Source: an uncultured Alphaproteobacteria bacterium
GTDB lineage: Bacteria; Pseudomonadota; Alphaproteobacteria; CAAHEQ01; UBA3637
Direction of reading: 5' to 3'
Assembly: GCA_934202735.1 (NCBI GenBank)
Contig: CAKPYH010000002.1
Span: forward strand, 186,001-250,000
Length of the DNA stretch: 64,000 nt
This document shows, one piece after another, positions 1-8,556 of the stretch; the first letter of the stretch is position 1, and every line of letters starts with the position of its first letter. Made by a program: the position numbers and the translations under genes. The notes below the pieces were generated by a model. The model was not told where the DNA came from. It worked only from the letters and a program-made list of their open reading frames with translations, and did not search any database.

Positions 1-855
1 AAAAACGGTCAACTAACGGCTGAGTATGCAGTTCAACAAAATCAAAACAATCCCAAAGAATACATCCGGCATGGACATTATGAACTTTATAATAAGGATG
101 AATATAGATCTGAAACAGGAACGTACAAAAATAATACCTGTGTAGAAAAAACAACCTATGCGATGAATGGTCGTCAAAAAACATCATCTTGGAAGGCCTT
201 GGAAAATGGACACGAAGAATGGACATTTTATGATAATAAAAACCGAGTATCTGAAAGTGAAATTGTCAATCCGAATGGTGTACGCATTGAGCATACCTCC
301 TATAAAGATGGCAATGCCACAAAAAAAAGTCGCTTTCGGCCGAACGGAACATTGTTATCACAGACAACCTATTTGTCCCATTCTCAATTTCCAAATGCAA
401 CGGTGATGACAAGGTATCAAACCGATGGTAAAACACCTGATAGCCGGATAACACGTTGTCCGAATATCGGGGAAGTGCGAGAAAATATGACAAATCATTC
501 AGCATATTGTTATGATTCCGCAGGATGTATGCGGGGGGAAATGACATTTGACGATACCGCTACACCGTCTGATAAATTGACAACATTGTCAGATATCATC
601 TCCGGCAAAGGAAATCCGACCCGCGATACGGAACCAAAGACGGGAAATCCCCTGCCCCCGCAACCCGAAAAACGGCAGGAAAAGCGTGCGTCCGATGTGC
701 ACGATGATCAACGGTATCAGCACTTCAGTGAAGAAGAACGTCAACAAGTTTTGGAATGGTGTCGCCGGGCCAAAAAACAGCAACATCAAGAACAAGAACA
801 AACCAAACAAAATCGTGATTTGTTTTACCATTATTCGCAACGCCGTTCACACTAA
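1..855 (+). CDS. MORN/YwqK-like repeat protein, 5'-truncated
   Basis: The reading frame is open from the first base, so the start lies upstream of the window; the visible part is about 284 residues. The protein has recurring short units of the kind G-x-Y/F-x-N/D-G seen in MORN and YwqK-type proteins, for example HGHYELYNKDE and GHEEWTFYDNKNR. The C-terminal third is different: polar, rich in Q/E/K/R and probably disordered or coiled. No enzyme motif is visible. MORN/YwqK repeats are beta-hairpin repeats often found in surface or toxin-immunity contexts, but nothing here proves such a role. Two other proteins in the window, at 13563 and 57259, look related in style. Confidence 0.7.
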   Translation, partial: KNGQLTAEYAVQQNQNNPKEYIRHGHYELYNKDEYRSETGTYKNNTCVEKTTYAMNGRQKTSSWKALENGHEEWTFYDNKNRVSESEIVNPNGVRIEHTSYKDGNATKKSRFRPNGTLLSQTTYLSHSQFPNATVMTRYQTDGKTPDSRITRCPNIGEVRENMTNHSAYCYDSAGCMRGEMTFDDTATPSDKLTTLSDIISGKGNPTRDTEPKTGNPLPPQPEKRQEKRASDVHDDQRYQHFSEEERQQVLEWCRRAKKQQHQEQEQTKQNRDLFYHYSQRRSH

Positions 856-910
856 CCATTCTTGCCTGGTGATTAAGGGGTCCACAGCCTCGGCATCCTT
901 TTAAGTATAC

Positions 911-938
911 AAAAAATGCCCCCGATATTCGGGGGCAT
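911..938 (-). terminator. Rho-independent terminator after rplI
   Basis: A perfect 10-bp stem (916-925 with 929-938, loop TAT) is followed on the minus strand by a run of six T. It lies just past the rplI stop codon and closes the rpsF-rpsR-rplI operon. It may also stop the convergent gene that ends at 855. Confidence 0.9.
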
Positions 939-955
939 CGTGTAAAGCAACAAAA

Positions 956-1513
956 TTATTCGGCTTTCGGTTCTTCGGCCGGTGTTTCAACGGCTTTATC
1001 TTCAACCTTATCTTCCGATTTTGTTTCTTCTTTTTTGGCCCTCTTTTGTGTGGCCCGTTTGGCTTCTTCTTCGGAACGCGCAATATTCACCCGTACCATT
1101 TGAGAAACATCCGGGTGCAATGACAACCGCACATCAAAGATACCCAAGTTTTTGAACGGTTGGTTCAAGTCAATTTGAGACCGTTCAATATGGAACCCGG
1201 CATCGCGAATAGCTTCGCAAATATCGCGCATGGTTACAGACCCGTACAATTGCCCTGTTTCGGCCGCTTGACGTACAATAACCACGGACAAACCTTCCAA
1301 TTTCTTGGCAATATCTTCGGCTTCTTGCTTCATCTTCAGGTTGCGGGCTTCGTATTCCTTACGACGGGATTCAAAATAAGCCATGTTATCTTTTGTCTTA
1401 CGCAAGGCTTTCTTTTGCGGCAACAGGTAGTTACGCGCATAACCACTCTTGACATTGACCACATCGCCCATTTGCCCCAGGCGTTCAATTCTTTCAAGTA
1501 AAATAACTTCCAT
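956..1513 (-). CDS. rplI: 50S ribosomal protein L9
   Basis: L9 binds 23S rRNA and projects from the base of the L1 stalk; it helps keep the reading frame. The N-terminal MEVILLERIERLGQMGDVV and the following YARNYLLPQKKAL stretch are the classic L9 signature. The protein has 185 residues, about 35 more than the usual ~150. The extra residues form a charged Lys/Glu/Ala/Pro tail, a common feature of alphaproteobacterial L9. A strong ribosome site (GGGAGG) precedes the start. It is the last gene of the rpsF-rpsR-rplI operon and is followed by a clear terminator. Confidence 0.97.
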   Translation of the reverse strand: MEVILLERIERLGQMGDVVNVKSGYARNYLLPQKKALRKTKDNMAYFESRRKEYEARNLKMKQEAEDIAKKLEGLSVVIVRQAAETGQLYGSVTMRDICEAIRDAGFHIERSQIDLNQPFKNLGIFDVRLSLHPDVSQMVRVNIARSEEEAKRATQKRAKKEETKSEDKVEDKAVETPAEEPKAE

Positions 1514-1524
1514 AATGAACCTCC

Positions 1525-1755
1525 CTAGTCGCTGATGAACGGCATCAAAGCCAAATAGCGAGCCCGTTTAATCGCACGAGCAACACTCCGTTGATGTTTG
1601 GCACAAGTCGCCGATACACGTGCCGGAACCATTTTACCCCGTTCTGTCACAAAACGACTCAGCAGTTTAATATCTTTATAATCAATTTCGTCAATACCTT
1701 CCGCACAGAATTGGCAGGATTTTTTATGACGATAAAAAGAACTTTTTTCAGCCAT
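1525..1755 (-). CDS. rpsR: 30S ribosomal protein S18
   Basis: This is a 76-residue protein with the S18 core: a KSCQFC segment near the N-terminus, the YKDIKLLSRFV helix, and the basic HQRSVARAIKRARYLALMP tail. S18 pairs with S6 on the platform of the small subunit. The gene starts 2 bp after rpsF and is followed 11 bp later by rplI, the usual bacterial order. Confidence 0.97.
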   Translation of the reverse strand: MAEKSSFYRHKKSCQFCAEGIDEIDYKDIKLLSRFVTERGKMVPARVSATCAKHQRSVARAIKRARYLALMPFISD

Positions 1756-1757
1756 GA

Positions 1758-2135
1758 TTATTCCCCTTCGCCCACTTCAATTTCAAACTTATCATCGGCT
1801 TTTATTTTACGAGATTTCGGTTCCAACATCGCAGAAGGACCTTCTTCCAAAGCCTTGACCTTGATTGTCAAATAACGCAACAGATTTTCATCCAAGCGCA
1901 TCAGACGTTCCATTTCCACAACGGCCTCGGCCGGTGCATCAATGTTCATCAATGTGTAATAACCTTTACGGTTCTTTTGAATCTTGTAAGCCAGGTTACG
2001 CAGACCCCAGTCTTCGCGTTTTGTTATTTTGCCACCTTTGGCTTCAATGACGGCGGCAAACTTGTCCGTCAATTCGTTGACTTTGGCCGGCGTTAAATCC
2101 TGCCGTGCAACGAATACGTTTTCATAAAAAGGCAT
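1758..2135 (-). CDS. rpsF: 30S ribosomal protein S6
   Basis: S6 is a small-subunit platform protein that dimerises with S18 on 16S rRNA. The N-terminal sequence MPFYENVFVARQDL and the NRKGYYTLMNIDAP segment identify it. At 125 residues it carries a short acidic C-terminal extension. It is the first gene of the operon, with its own promoter and a structured leader at 2136-2280. That leader may be the target of S6:S18 autoregulation known in other bacteria. Confidence 0.97.
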   Translation of the reverse strand: MPFYENVFVARQDLTPAKVNELTDKFAAVIEAKGGKITKREDWGLRNLAYKIQKNRKGYYTLMNIDAPAEAVVEMERLMRLDENLLRYLTIKVKALEEGPSAMLEPKSRKIKADDKFEIEVGEGE

Positions 2136-2209
2136 TTGACCTCTCCTTATGGATTATTCGTTCCTGTTTATGCCAATTACCCCCAATGAGCAATCGCCCG
2201 GAACATAGC

Positions 2210-2249
2210 CCCCGTCCGATTTGCGGGAGCAAGGATTCATCGGATGGGG
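2210..2249 (-). promoter_or_regulatory. rpsF: Hairpin in the rpsF leader, candidate S6:S18 autoregulatory element
   Basis: Positions 2210-2220 and 2239-2249 pair over 11 bp with one mismatch and enclose an 18-nt loop. The hairpin begins almost at the predicted transcription start and lies about 75 nt upstream of the start codon. Translational control of rpsF by the S6:S18 complex binding an RNA hairpin is established in several bacteria. Assigning it here is inference; a covariance-model match was not run. Confidence 0.4.
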
Positions 2250-2251
2250 CG

Positions 2252-2280
2252 AGTATAGCCCATTTTTTAGAAAAAATCAA
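2252..2280 (-). promoter_or_regulatory. Sigma-70-type promoter of the rpsF operon
   Basis: On the minus strand TTGATT (2280-2275) is followed by a 17-bp spacer and TATACT (2257-2252). Transcription would start near 2245, giving an rpsF leader of about 110 nt. It lies immediately after the stop of the Sel1-like gene, so the ribosomal operon probably has its own initiation point. Confidence 0.7.
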
Positions 2281-2291
2281 GCATTATTTTA

Positions 2292-3503
2292 TTATAAAGC
2301 CATAAAAAGATCGGCTTGATCGGCCGTATCCGTTGGGGCACATTCGGCTTTACCCGTATACGGTTGTGTTGTATCCAACAATTTTTCGGCATAATAGCGA
2401 ATTTCCCGACATTCTTGAGGCGTAAAAGTAAAGCGATACGGCTTGATAGAAACAGGGCGGCGTGTTTGCGTTGTTCCTTTTCCCAAGCAAATTTGTGTAC
2501 ATTTATCAGACGGATACCGTGCAATCGGTGTCCGAACATCAGCCCGCCAAACGACCACCAACACCGGTGTAATTTCGGCAACCTGTGAACCGTCGGGCAA
2601 TATATCGTTGATGCGCACGGTATGGTTTTGACCGGTTTTATCTTGCAAAATAACCCTATCGGCTGCCGTTTGCCCTATGTACAGATAAGGACGTTCCCGA
2701 TATAATTTATCTTTTGTCGCTATTTCGGTACAATCGCAGTCAGGATTTTGAGCCGCCTGTTTATCAAAGGGTGTACACGTAAAGGCCTGTAAAGACATAT
2801 AATACGCGGCATCATCATGTGATATTTTTCCCTGTTCCGACAGATAGAAAGCCCCCAGATTCTCTTCTGCCGCAGGGCATCCCAATAGGGCCGCTTTCCA
2901 AAACGCCCGTAAAGCCCGATCCCAATTCGGATCCGTGTTGGCATAACCGCTGAACAAAATATAACCGATGGCATTCCCGGCCACAGCCGATCGCTTTTCG
3001 GCCGCTTTACTCAACAATTTGACTCCGGCTTGCGGATTATAACACGGAGCCGATTGTTCTAAATAAAGCAAGCCCGTTTTTTCCTGTATCCGCCGCACAT
3101 CGTCTTCGGATAGATCCGTTGCCTTTGCTGCTTGTGAAAAATACTTTAAGGCTTCGGATCCATTACCGTTTTGAAAACTGATGTCTCCGAAATAAACCAA
3201 CGCCGGACCATAATTCAAATCAATGGCTTTTTGACAATACAACAGGCCGTATTGATGTTGCGGATAGCGGCGACACAACTCAAACAAAGCCCGTTTCATA
3301 TTGTGGGCCGACACAAAGGGAGCCCATGTCTGCCATGCTTTATCGGCATTTCCAAAGCCGCATCGGTCATACACACCGTCATCCGGGGTTGTTTCTGCCG
3401 CAGTCAGTAAAGCTTCGCAGGTGATATCTGTCGGCTCCTGAGCCCGCGATATCCCCGCAAACATAATCATCATGATACACAATGCAGATACGATAGGACG
3501 CAT
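2292..3503 (-). CDS. Secreted Sel1/TPR-like repeat protein
   Basis: The 403-residue protein has an N-terminal Sec signal (residues 1-21, ending GISRA-QEP), so it is probably periplasmic. The middle (about 85-250) has helix-pair repeats with Sel1 spacing, such as NYGPALVYFGDISFQNG and AAEENLGAFYLSEQG. Sel1 repeats are protein-binding scaffolds; no catalytic motif is seen. The C-terminal ~150 residues are Cys-rich and not recognised. Its start codon overlaps the atpG stop by one base (TAATG), so it is probably translationally coupled to the N-ATPase operon. A link to ATPase assembly is possible but unproven. Confidence 0.75.
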   Translation of the reverse strand: MRPIVSALCIMMIMFAGISRAQEPTDITCEALLTAAETTPDDGVYDRCGFGNADKAWQTWAPFVSAHNMKRALFELCRRYPQHQYGLLYCQKAIDLNYGPALVYFGDISFQNGNGSEALKYFSQAAKATDLSEDDVRRIQEKTGLLYLEQSAPCYNPQAGVKLLSKAAEKRSAVAGNAIGYILFSGYANTDPNWDRALRAFWKAALLGCPAAEENLGAFYLSEQGKISHDDAAYYMSLQAFTCTPFDKQAAQNPDCDCTEIATKDKLYRERPYLYIGQTAADRVILQDKTGQNHTVRINDILPDGSQVAEITPVLVVVWRADVRTPIARYPSDKCTQICLGKGTTQTRRPVSIKPYRFTFTPQECREIRYYAEKLLDTTQPYTGKAECAPTDTADQADLFMAL

Positions 3504-4396
3504 TAGTTTTCCCCTTTCTTTTTTTTCAAACTTTCGGCCCCCGAGACAATATCAATCAATTCATCTGTAATCCCGGTTTGACGCAGTTGTTGATAGGTTA
3601 AATTCATATCGGCCAAAGAATCATCAATGTTTTTTTCCGCCTGTTGCATATTGACCATACGGGTATAATGTTCCGCCGCCAATGAAGCCGTTAAAGCCCC
3701 TCCCAGCACAACCGTCAAGTATTCGTTAATCAGGGCGGCAAATAACTCGTCCCGGTTGGCCGTAATGAGTGGCAAAGATCGACCTTCCCATTTTTCATGC
3801 TTTAATCGTTTTAATTCCGACTTGGGCAGCGGCATGAGTTGCAAGCAACGAACCTGTTGCGGCGTTCCGGATTTTTTATGAGTAGCATAAATCAACACTT
3901 GCTCTGACCGATTTTGAGCCAATAACGTATTAATCTTCACCAAAACCATACCGGCCACAGATGCCACATCTTTCAAAGAATTCAAAATCGGGTAAGTGAT
4001 ATCCGGTTTCAGGTGTCCCGTCTCGGCCAACATGCCCACCCGGCGACCGACACAAATAAAATGTGTCTCACTTAAAATCCCGCGCTGTGTTAAATCCTGG
4101 CGGGCAAACTGAACCACATCACGATTAAAACGACCGACCAAACCGTTATCCGTCCCAATCAAGACTGCAATGGTCTTCGGATGTGTTGTATGAATCGGCC
4201 GCATGGTATCGGTAAAACGATCATCTTTCATTAAACCGATAAAAGCCGACCAAATCGTCTTACCATACTCATTCAGAGAGACTAAAGCCTTTTCATACGG
4301 ACCGATACTCACCGATGACAACATTTTCATCGTCCCGACAATATCGCGTAAGTCGGTCGTCGTCTTGATCCGTTTGTTCAAGGTTTCCAAAGTCAT
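3503..4396 (-). CDS. atpG: N-type ATPase gamma subunit
   Basis: Gamma is the central rotor shaft, turning inside the alpha3beta3 head. The N-terminal helix (MTLETLNKRIKTTTDLRDIVGTM) and the C-terminal helix (EQ-type segment near NIDDSLADMNLTYQQLRQTGITDELIDIV) are the two coiled-coil arms typical of gamma. It has 297 residues, a normal length. Its start overlaps the atpA stop (ATGA), and it is the last subunit gene of the atpDCQRBEFAG order that characterises N-ATPases. Confidence 0.93.
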   Translation of the reverse strand: MTLETLNKRIKTTTDLRDIVGTMKMLSSVSIGPYEKALVSLNEYGKTIWSAFIGLMKDDRFTDTMRPIHTTHPKTIAVLIGTDNGLVGRFNRDVVQFARQDLTQRGILSETHFICVGRRVGMLAETGHLKPDITYPILNSLKDVASVAGMVLVKINTLLAQNRSEQVLIYATHKKSGTPQQVRCLQLMPLPKSELKRLKHEKWEGRSLPLITANRDELFAALINEYLTVVLGGALTASLAAEHYTRMVNMQQAEKNIDDSLADMNLTYQQLRQTGITDELIDIVSGAESLKKKKGEN

Positions 4397-5916
4397 ATCG
4401 CTGATAACCCCTTATCGGTACGCAAAGCCTTTTGAAAAGCACTCAACATTTTATCGCGGCTGTCATCACTCAATTTTTCACGACGGGATACCGCAGCCAC
4501 CACACCCGTAAACTGATGATGCAGTGTTTGAATTACCACGGATTGTGCCTGCCCGATTTTATCTTCTGCCACCTCATCAAACAAACCGGCATTTGTCGCC
4601 AAGAAAACGGCAATTTGATCGGCCACCGGCATCGGAGCATATTGCATTTGCTGCAAAACTGCCCGAATGGCGCGCCCGCGTTTCAGGCGATTAGAGGTTT
4701 CCGTATCCATCTGAGTGCCGAATTTAGCAAAAGATTCCAATTCTTCAAACTGAGAATAAAAAAGTTTCAAGGGGCCTACCAAACTCCGATAAGCCGGCAG
4801 CTGTGCATCTCCCCCCACACGCGATACAGACGGTCCTGTATCAATCGCCGGCAAGATTCCTTTTTGAAATAAAGCGGTAGACAAATAAATTTGTCCGTCC
4901 GTAATGGAAATAATGTTAGTCGGAATATAAGCAGAAATATTACCGGCTTCCGTTGCAACAATAGGCAGGGCCGTCAATGATCCGCCACCATACTCGGGCC
5001 GTAAATGTGTAGACCGTTCCAACAAGCGCGAATGAATGTAAAAAATATCCCCCGGGAAAGCTTCACGTCCCGGTGGTGTACGCAAGAGTAATGACATTTG
5101 GCGATATGCCCGAGCATGTGCCGTTAAATCATCATATACAATCAAAACGTCTCGCCCATGTGCCATAAACCATTCACCGATGCTGGTGGCGGCATAAGGG
5201 GCAATATACTGCAACCCGGCTTCATCATCTCCGCCGGCAATCACAACTATGGTGTTTTTCATCACCCCGTGATGTTCCAATTCATCAATCACACGCGCTG
5301 TTCCGGCCGCCCGTTGCCCGATGGCACAATAAATGCAAATCACACCTGAATCCTTTTGATTGATCATGGTATCCAAAGCAATCGCCGTTTTGCCCGTTTG
5401 ACGATCTCCCAATATCAATTCACGTTGTCCGCGCCCGATGGGTGTAAACGAATCAATGGCTTTGATACCCGTTTGCAACGGTGTATCCACAGGTGCCCTG
5501 TGCATAATAGGGGGTGATTCGCGTTCCACCGGCCATGTTTCCGTCGTCGCCACAGGTCCCTTATCATCTAACGGTTGACCCAACGGATTGATGACGCGTC
5601 CCAACAAAGCTTCCCCCACCGGCACGTCCAACACACGATTAGTCCGCTTGGCCCGATCACCGGCTTTCAAATGATCGGCGTTGGTTAGAAAGACAACACC
5701 GGCTCTATCCGGCGATAAAGTGTGTACCATGCCGACCGTATTTCCCGGGAAAGTCAATAATTCGTTCATCTTAACTTTTTCCAGCCCACCGACCTCCGCG
5801 GTCCCGGCCGATATGGAAATAATCGGACTTACTTCAGCCACCTTTAACTCGGTCGGTGTTTGACGAATAGATTGCTTGATTATTTCAGTTGCCTGTTTTG
5901 ATGCCTGTTTTAACAT
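4393..5916 (-). CDS. atpA: N-type ATPase alpha subunit
   Basis: This is the non-catalytic nucleotide-binding subunit of the F1 head, 507 residues. The P-loop GDRQTGKTAIALDTM lies near residue 170, followed by the DDLTAHARAYRQMSLLLRTPPGREAFPGDIF region in shortened family form. The N-terminal beta-barrel is present. The gene is 4 bp from atpF and overlaps atpG by 4 bp. Conservation is high enough that only the split between N-type and ordinary F-type rests on context. Confidence 0.96.
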   Translation of the reverse strand: MLKQASKQATEIIKQSIRQTPTELKVAEVSPIISISAGTAEVGGLEKVKMNELLTFPGNTVGMVHTLSPDRAGVVFLTNADHLKAGDRAKRTNRVLDVPVGEALLGRVINPLGQPLDDKGPVATTETWPVERESPPIMHRAPVDTPLQTGIKAIDSFTPIGRGQRELILGDRQTGKTAIALDTMINQKDSGVICIYCAIGQRAAGTARVIDELEHHGVMKNTIVVIAGGDDEAGLQYIAPYAATSIGEWFMAHGRDVLIVYDDLTAHARAYRQMSLLLRTPPGREAFPGDIFYIHSRLLERSTHLRPEYGGGSLTALPIVATEAGNISAYIPTNIISITDGQIYLSTALFQKGILPAIDTGPSVSRVGGDAQLPAYRSLVGPLKLFYSQFEELESFAKFGTQMDTETSNRLKRGRAIRAVLQQMQYAPMPVADQIAVFLATNAGLFDEVAEDKIGQAQSVVIQTLHHQFTGVVAAVSRREKLSDDSRDKMLSAFQKALRTDKGLSAI

Positions 5917-5920
5917 GCTT

Positions 5921-6697
5921 TTATGACTCCTTTGTCACTAATCCGGCCAAAGCCGCATTCAGGTTTGTTTCAAATGTGTCTAAATATGTCTTGAAATTCC
6001 ATTCCAAAATAGTATCACCTATGACAACTTCTATCCCGAAAATAAGGTCGGGCTGAACGGCGATCTGAAAACACTTTTGATCGGCTATATCAAATGTTTC
6101 CATTAAAAATGCCAACAAGTCCGCCTGCTCTTTTTTCGTTAAAGCAGAAGATGAACAAACATTTATAACGCCATGTTTTTTATACGATTTTTTGATATTA
6201 TTTAATTCTGTTTTTGATAAGGACAGAACTTTAGAACGGAACAAAGAAACGGCTTGCGCCATGTGCGACACATCCGATATATCCATCAAAACTTTACGCG
6301 ATAAATCCAGAAAATTATGTGCCATCATGTCCCGGATTTCAAACTGCAATGTACCGGCTTCCCGTTCTAAATCGGCCTGCATTTTTTGACGATTTTCTTC
6401 GGCCTGTTCAGCCAGCTTTTCTTGTTGTTGTTGTCGGGTCTCTTCCAATGCCGCAAATAAAGCATCGGTCCGTTTTTGCTTGTTCAGTTCCCATTCCCGG
6501 GCCTGACGCGTCAGCACGGCTTGCTGACGCTGCGCCTCCCGCACAGCTTCATCGGCCCGGTGCACTTTTTCTTCCAAAATCGCCTGGCGTTTGGTAATAG
6601 TATTGATAATCGGTTGATATAAAAAACGCTTCATCAACCACACCAATACAAACAGGTTCAAAATTTGGGCAATAAAGGTACCCCAATCAAATCCCAT
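5921..6697 (-). CDS. atpF: N-type ATPase elongated b subunit with delta-like C-terminus
   Basis: This is the peripheral stalk. Residues 1-30 form the membrane helix (FIAQILNLFVLVWLMKRFL). Residues 35-135 are a long Gln/Glu/Ala/Arg coiled coil typical of b. The remaining ~110 residues resemble an OSCP/delta module in place and length. The protein has 258 residues against about 160 for a normal b. No separate atpH (delta) gene exists in the cluster. Long b subunits in place of delta are a described property of N-ATPases. The delta-like assignment of the C-terminus is inferred from position and length, not alignment. Confidence 0.88.
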   Translation of the reverse strand: MGFDWGTFIAQILNLFVLVWLMKRFLYQPIINTITKRQAILEEKVHRADEAVREAQRQQAVLTRQAREWELNKQKRTDALFAALEETRQQQQEKLAEQAEENRQKMQADLEREAGTLQFEIRDMMAHNFLDLSRKVLMDISDVSHMAQAVSLFRSKVLSLSKTELNNIKKSYKKHGVINVCSSSALTKKEQADLLAFLMETFDIADQKCFQIAVQPDLIFGIEVVIGDTILEWNFKTYLDTFETNLNAALAGLVTKES

Positions 6698-6709
6698 GGA
6701 CGGGCTCCT

Positions 6710-6988
6710 TTACTTGGCAGCCATTTCAACGGCATAATTCCAAAACGGATTAAAATACAAGATTAAAACCGTCACCACAAAGGCATAAATAGCCGTAGAT
6801 TCCACCATAGCCATGGAAACAAATAATGTTCGTGTAATCGTTCCGGCTTCATCGGGTTGTTGAGCAATCGCACGCAACGCACTGGCCGCTGCATTTCCTT
6901 CCCCAAGGCCCGGTCCGATACCCCCGATGGAAATACATAACCCCGCCGATAAAACCGACATAGCTCCGATTAAAGTAATTGCATCCAT
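6710..6988 (-). CDS. atpE: N-type ATPase c subunit (proteolipid)
   Basis: The ion-binding ring subunit has 92 residues in two membrane helices joined by a polar loop (AIAQQPDE). Helix 1 carries a glycine-rich stretch and Glu30 (GLGEG). Helix 2 carries Glu63-Ser64-Thr65 with Tyr68 (MVESTAIY). V-E-S-T and the later Tyr are Na+-ligand positions known from sodium c-rings. The position taken by Gln in those rings is here a second carboxylate, Glu30, as in N-ATPase rings. The loop has Q-Q-P rather than the common R-Q-P. Which ion is used cannot be settled from sequence. Confidence 0.95.
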   Translation of the reverse strand: MDAITLIGAMSVLSAGLCISIGGIGPGLGEGNAAASALRAIAQQPDEAGTITRTLFVSMAMVESTAIYAFVVTVLILYFNPFWNYAVEMAAK

Positions 6989-7003
6989 TTTATTTTCTCC
7001 TTT

Positions 7004-7894
7004 CTAATCATAGTTCAAATGGTCTACATATTGTTGTTGTGGGCCGACAGAAGACACATATACAATCGCCAACAAAGCGAAAATATAGGCCTGAATCGTC
7101 CCGGTTATCAAGCCCAACACCTGCAACGGTAAAGGAACCAAGATAGGGGCCAACATCATCAAGACTGATGTAATAATAACGCCACTCAGCATATTACCGT
7201 ACAACCGAAAAGCCAATGAAAATGTTGATGAAAAATCACTGAGTATATTGAGTGGCAACATAATGGGGGTCGGATCCACATATTTTTTCAAATATCCGAT
7301 CACACCGGCGTTCTTAATACCGTAAATCGGCATCGCACAAAACACGCACAGAGCAAAGGCTAATGTTGTAGACAACGAAGCTGTCGGTGTCCGGAACCAC
7401 GGTAAAACGGTCAACAGATTGCTTAACCCGATAAATAAAAAGAATGTCCCCATCATCGGCAGATAACGGGCCGGATTATCCCCACTGACTTCTTTAATCT
7501 GCGATCGAATGGTCATAACAATCATCTCCAAGGCCGTTTGTGTCGCCGATACATTCAGTGTCGTCTTTAATCGCCGGGTCACCAACCAAGATGAAACGGT
7601 CAGCACCGCCATCACGATCCACGAATAAAAAACCGTTCCGCCAATGGTTAAAGGCCCCAAAGTCAAAATAGGCATTGTATCCGTATTTTGCAAATCTAAA
7701 CCGGCGGTTGCCTGCCCCGTCAGATTTAACGCACTCCACCAGGTTGACACAATCAAAATTACAGCCAATATCCTACCCGCGGTATTTTTTAACCACCAAC
7801 AAGCGGCCAAACAAAGCAGCAACGCAACAACCACCGACATCAATACCGATATCGTCACGGACCAAGATCCAACCTGAAACAGAACAGTGTTCAT
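7004..7894 (-). CDS. atpB: N-type ATPase a subunit
   Basis: This is the membrane stator that forms the ion half-channels beside the c-ring. The ATG at 7894 was chosen over an upstream extension because it gives 296 residues, begins with a membrane helix, has an AAGGGA ribosome site, and overlaps the atpR stop by 4 bp (ATGA). The essential arginine is seen in the FSLAFRLYGNMLSG motif, and the C-terminal QAYIFALLAIVYVS helix is typical. Five to six membrane helices are visible. Confidence 0.93.
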   Translation of the reverse strand: MNTVLFQVGSWSVTISVLMSVVVALLLCLAACWWLKNTAGRILAVILIVSTWWSALNLTGQATAGLDLQNTDTMPILTLGPLTIGGTVFYSWIVMAVLTVSSWLVTRRLKTTLNVSATQTALEMIVMTIRSQIKEVSGDNPARYLPMMGTFFLFIGLSNLLTVLPWFRTPTASLSTTLAFALCVFCAMPIYGIKNAGVIGYLKKYVDPTPIMLPLNILSDFSSTFSLAFRLYGNMLSGVIITSVLMMLAPILVPLPLQVLGLITGTIQAYIFALLAIVYVSSVGPQQQYVDHLNYD

Positions 7895-8250
7895 TTCCGG
7901 CGTTTTCCCTTTCTGGTCCGATGGGGCATCGGCTCTAATTTTGTTTGTTCTGTGCGGACACTTTTTTCCACGCGTGTCAACCGCACTGTTAAAATACGGG
8001 CCGTCACGAGACCGCAAAACAATGTCAAGAAGCGACCGGCATGATGACCGGACAAAATGACCATAACCGTTAAAATCAAGAAAATACGCAAAACCTTGGA
8101 TAAAAACAAAAACGTGCGAAAATGTTTCACCCGGGGCAGCAAACTAACCGTTTCCCACAGTAAATACATATACACCGCACCACAAGCCAAACCGGCGACA
8201 AAATATAATCCGATATCGGACAGAGGCATTCTAAAAATATCAAAATTCAT
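7891..8250 (-). CDS. atpR: N-ATPase accessory membrane protein AtpR
   Basis: A 119-residue protein with three hydrophobic segments (IGLYFVAGLACGAVYMYLLW, RTFLFLSKVLRIFLILTVMVI and a third Arg-containing helix ILTVRLTR). The place between atpQ and atpB, the size and the helix pattern fit AtpR, a protein found only in N-ATPase operons and proposed to help assemble the c-ring. The ATG at 8250 overlaps the atpQ stop (ATGA). A longer upstream extension lacks coding character. The basic C-terminal tail is probably cytoplasmic. Confidence 0.82.
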   Translation of the reverse strand: MNFDIFRMPLSDIGLYFVAGLACGAVYMYLLWETVSLLPRVKHFRTFLFLSKVLRIFLILTVMVILSGHHAGRFLTLFCGLVTARILTVRLTRVEKSVRTEQTKLEPMPHRTRKGKRRK

Positions 8251-8555
8251 TTCGTATTCCTTTTCTTGCGAATAATTCCTTGTTGCCGGACCCAATGGTT
8301 GGCGTTGTAAATACCAATTCCAAAACCTAAAATAATCATATTCAGCGTCCATGAAACAAACAGGTTCGGAAAGGCCCGGTCCAACGCCATACCGACCACT
8401 ATCCCCAACAACACCGGAACGGCCATTTGCCAACCGTATACGCTTAAAATAGCAGCATTAAAGAATAAGACACGTTTTGAACGACGATCCATTTGTTGAG
8501 CTTTGCGGATCAATGTTTTGGCAACTTTATGATTCTCTTTATCAAACTCAGACAT
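8247..8555 (-). CDS. atpQ: N-ATPase accessory protein AtpQ (AtpI-like)
   Basis: A 102-residue protein with two membrane helices (GWQMAVPVLLGIVVGMALDR and SWTLNMIILGFGIGIYNANHWV) after a basic N-terminus. This is the layout of the AtpI/AtpQ family. In N-ATPases AtpQ replaces AtpI; family members have been linked to Mg2+ handling and c-ring assembly. It lies 1 bp after atpC and overlaps atpR by 4 bp. Confidence 0.82.
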   Translation of the reverse strand: MSEFDKENHKVAKTLIRKAQQMDRRSKRVLFFNAAILSVYGWQMAVPVLLGIVVGMALDRAFPNLFVSWTLNMIILGFGIGIYNANHWVRQQGIIRKKRNTK

Positions 8556-8556
8556 A

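Noticed and set aside
7894..8017. N-terminal extension of the ATPase a subunit
   Set aside because: It overlaps atpR, is highly basic, and the internal ATG with a ribosome site and ATGA overlap fits the family.
8250..8433. N-terminal extension of AtpR
   Set aside because: The extra 61 codons lie inside atpQ, are not membrane-like, and the ATGA overlap at 8250 gives the natural start.
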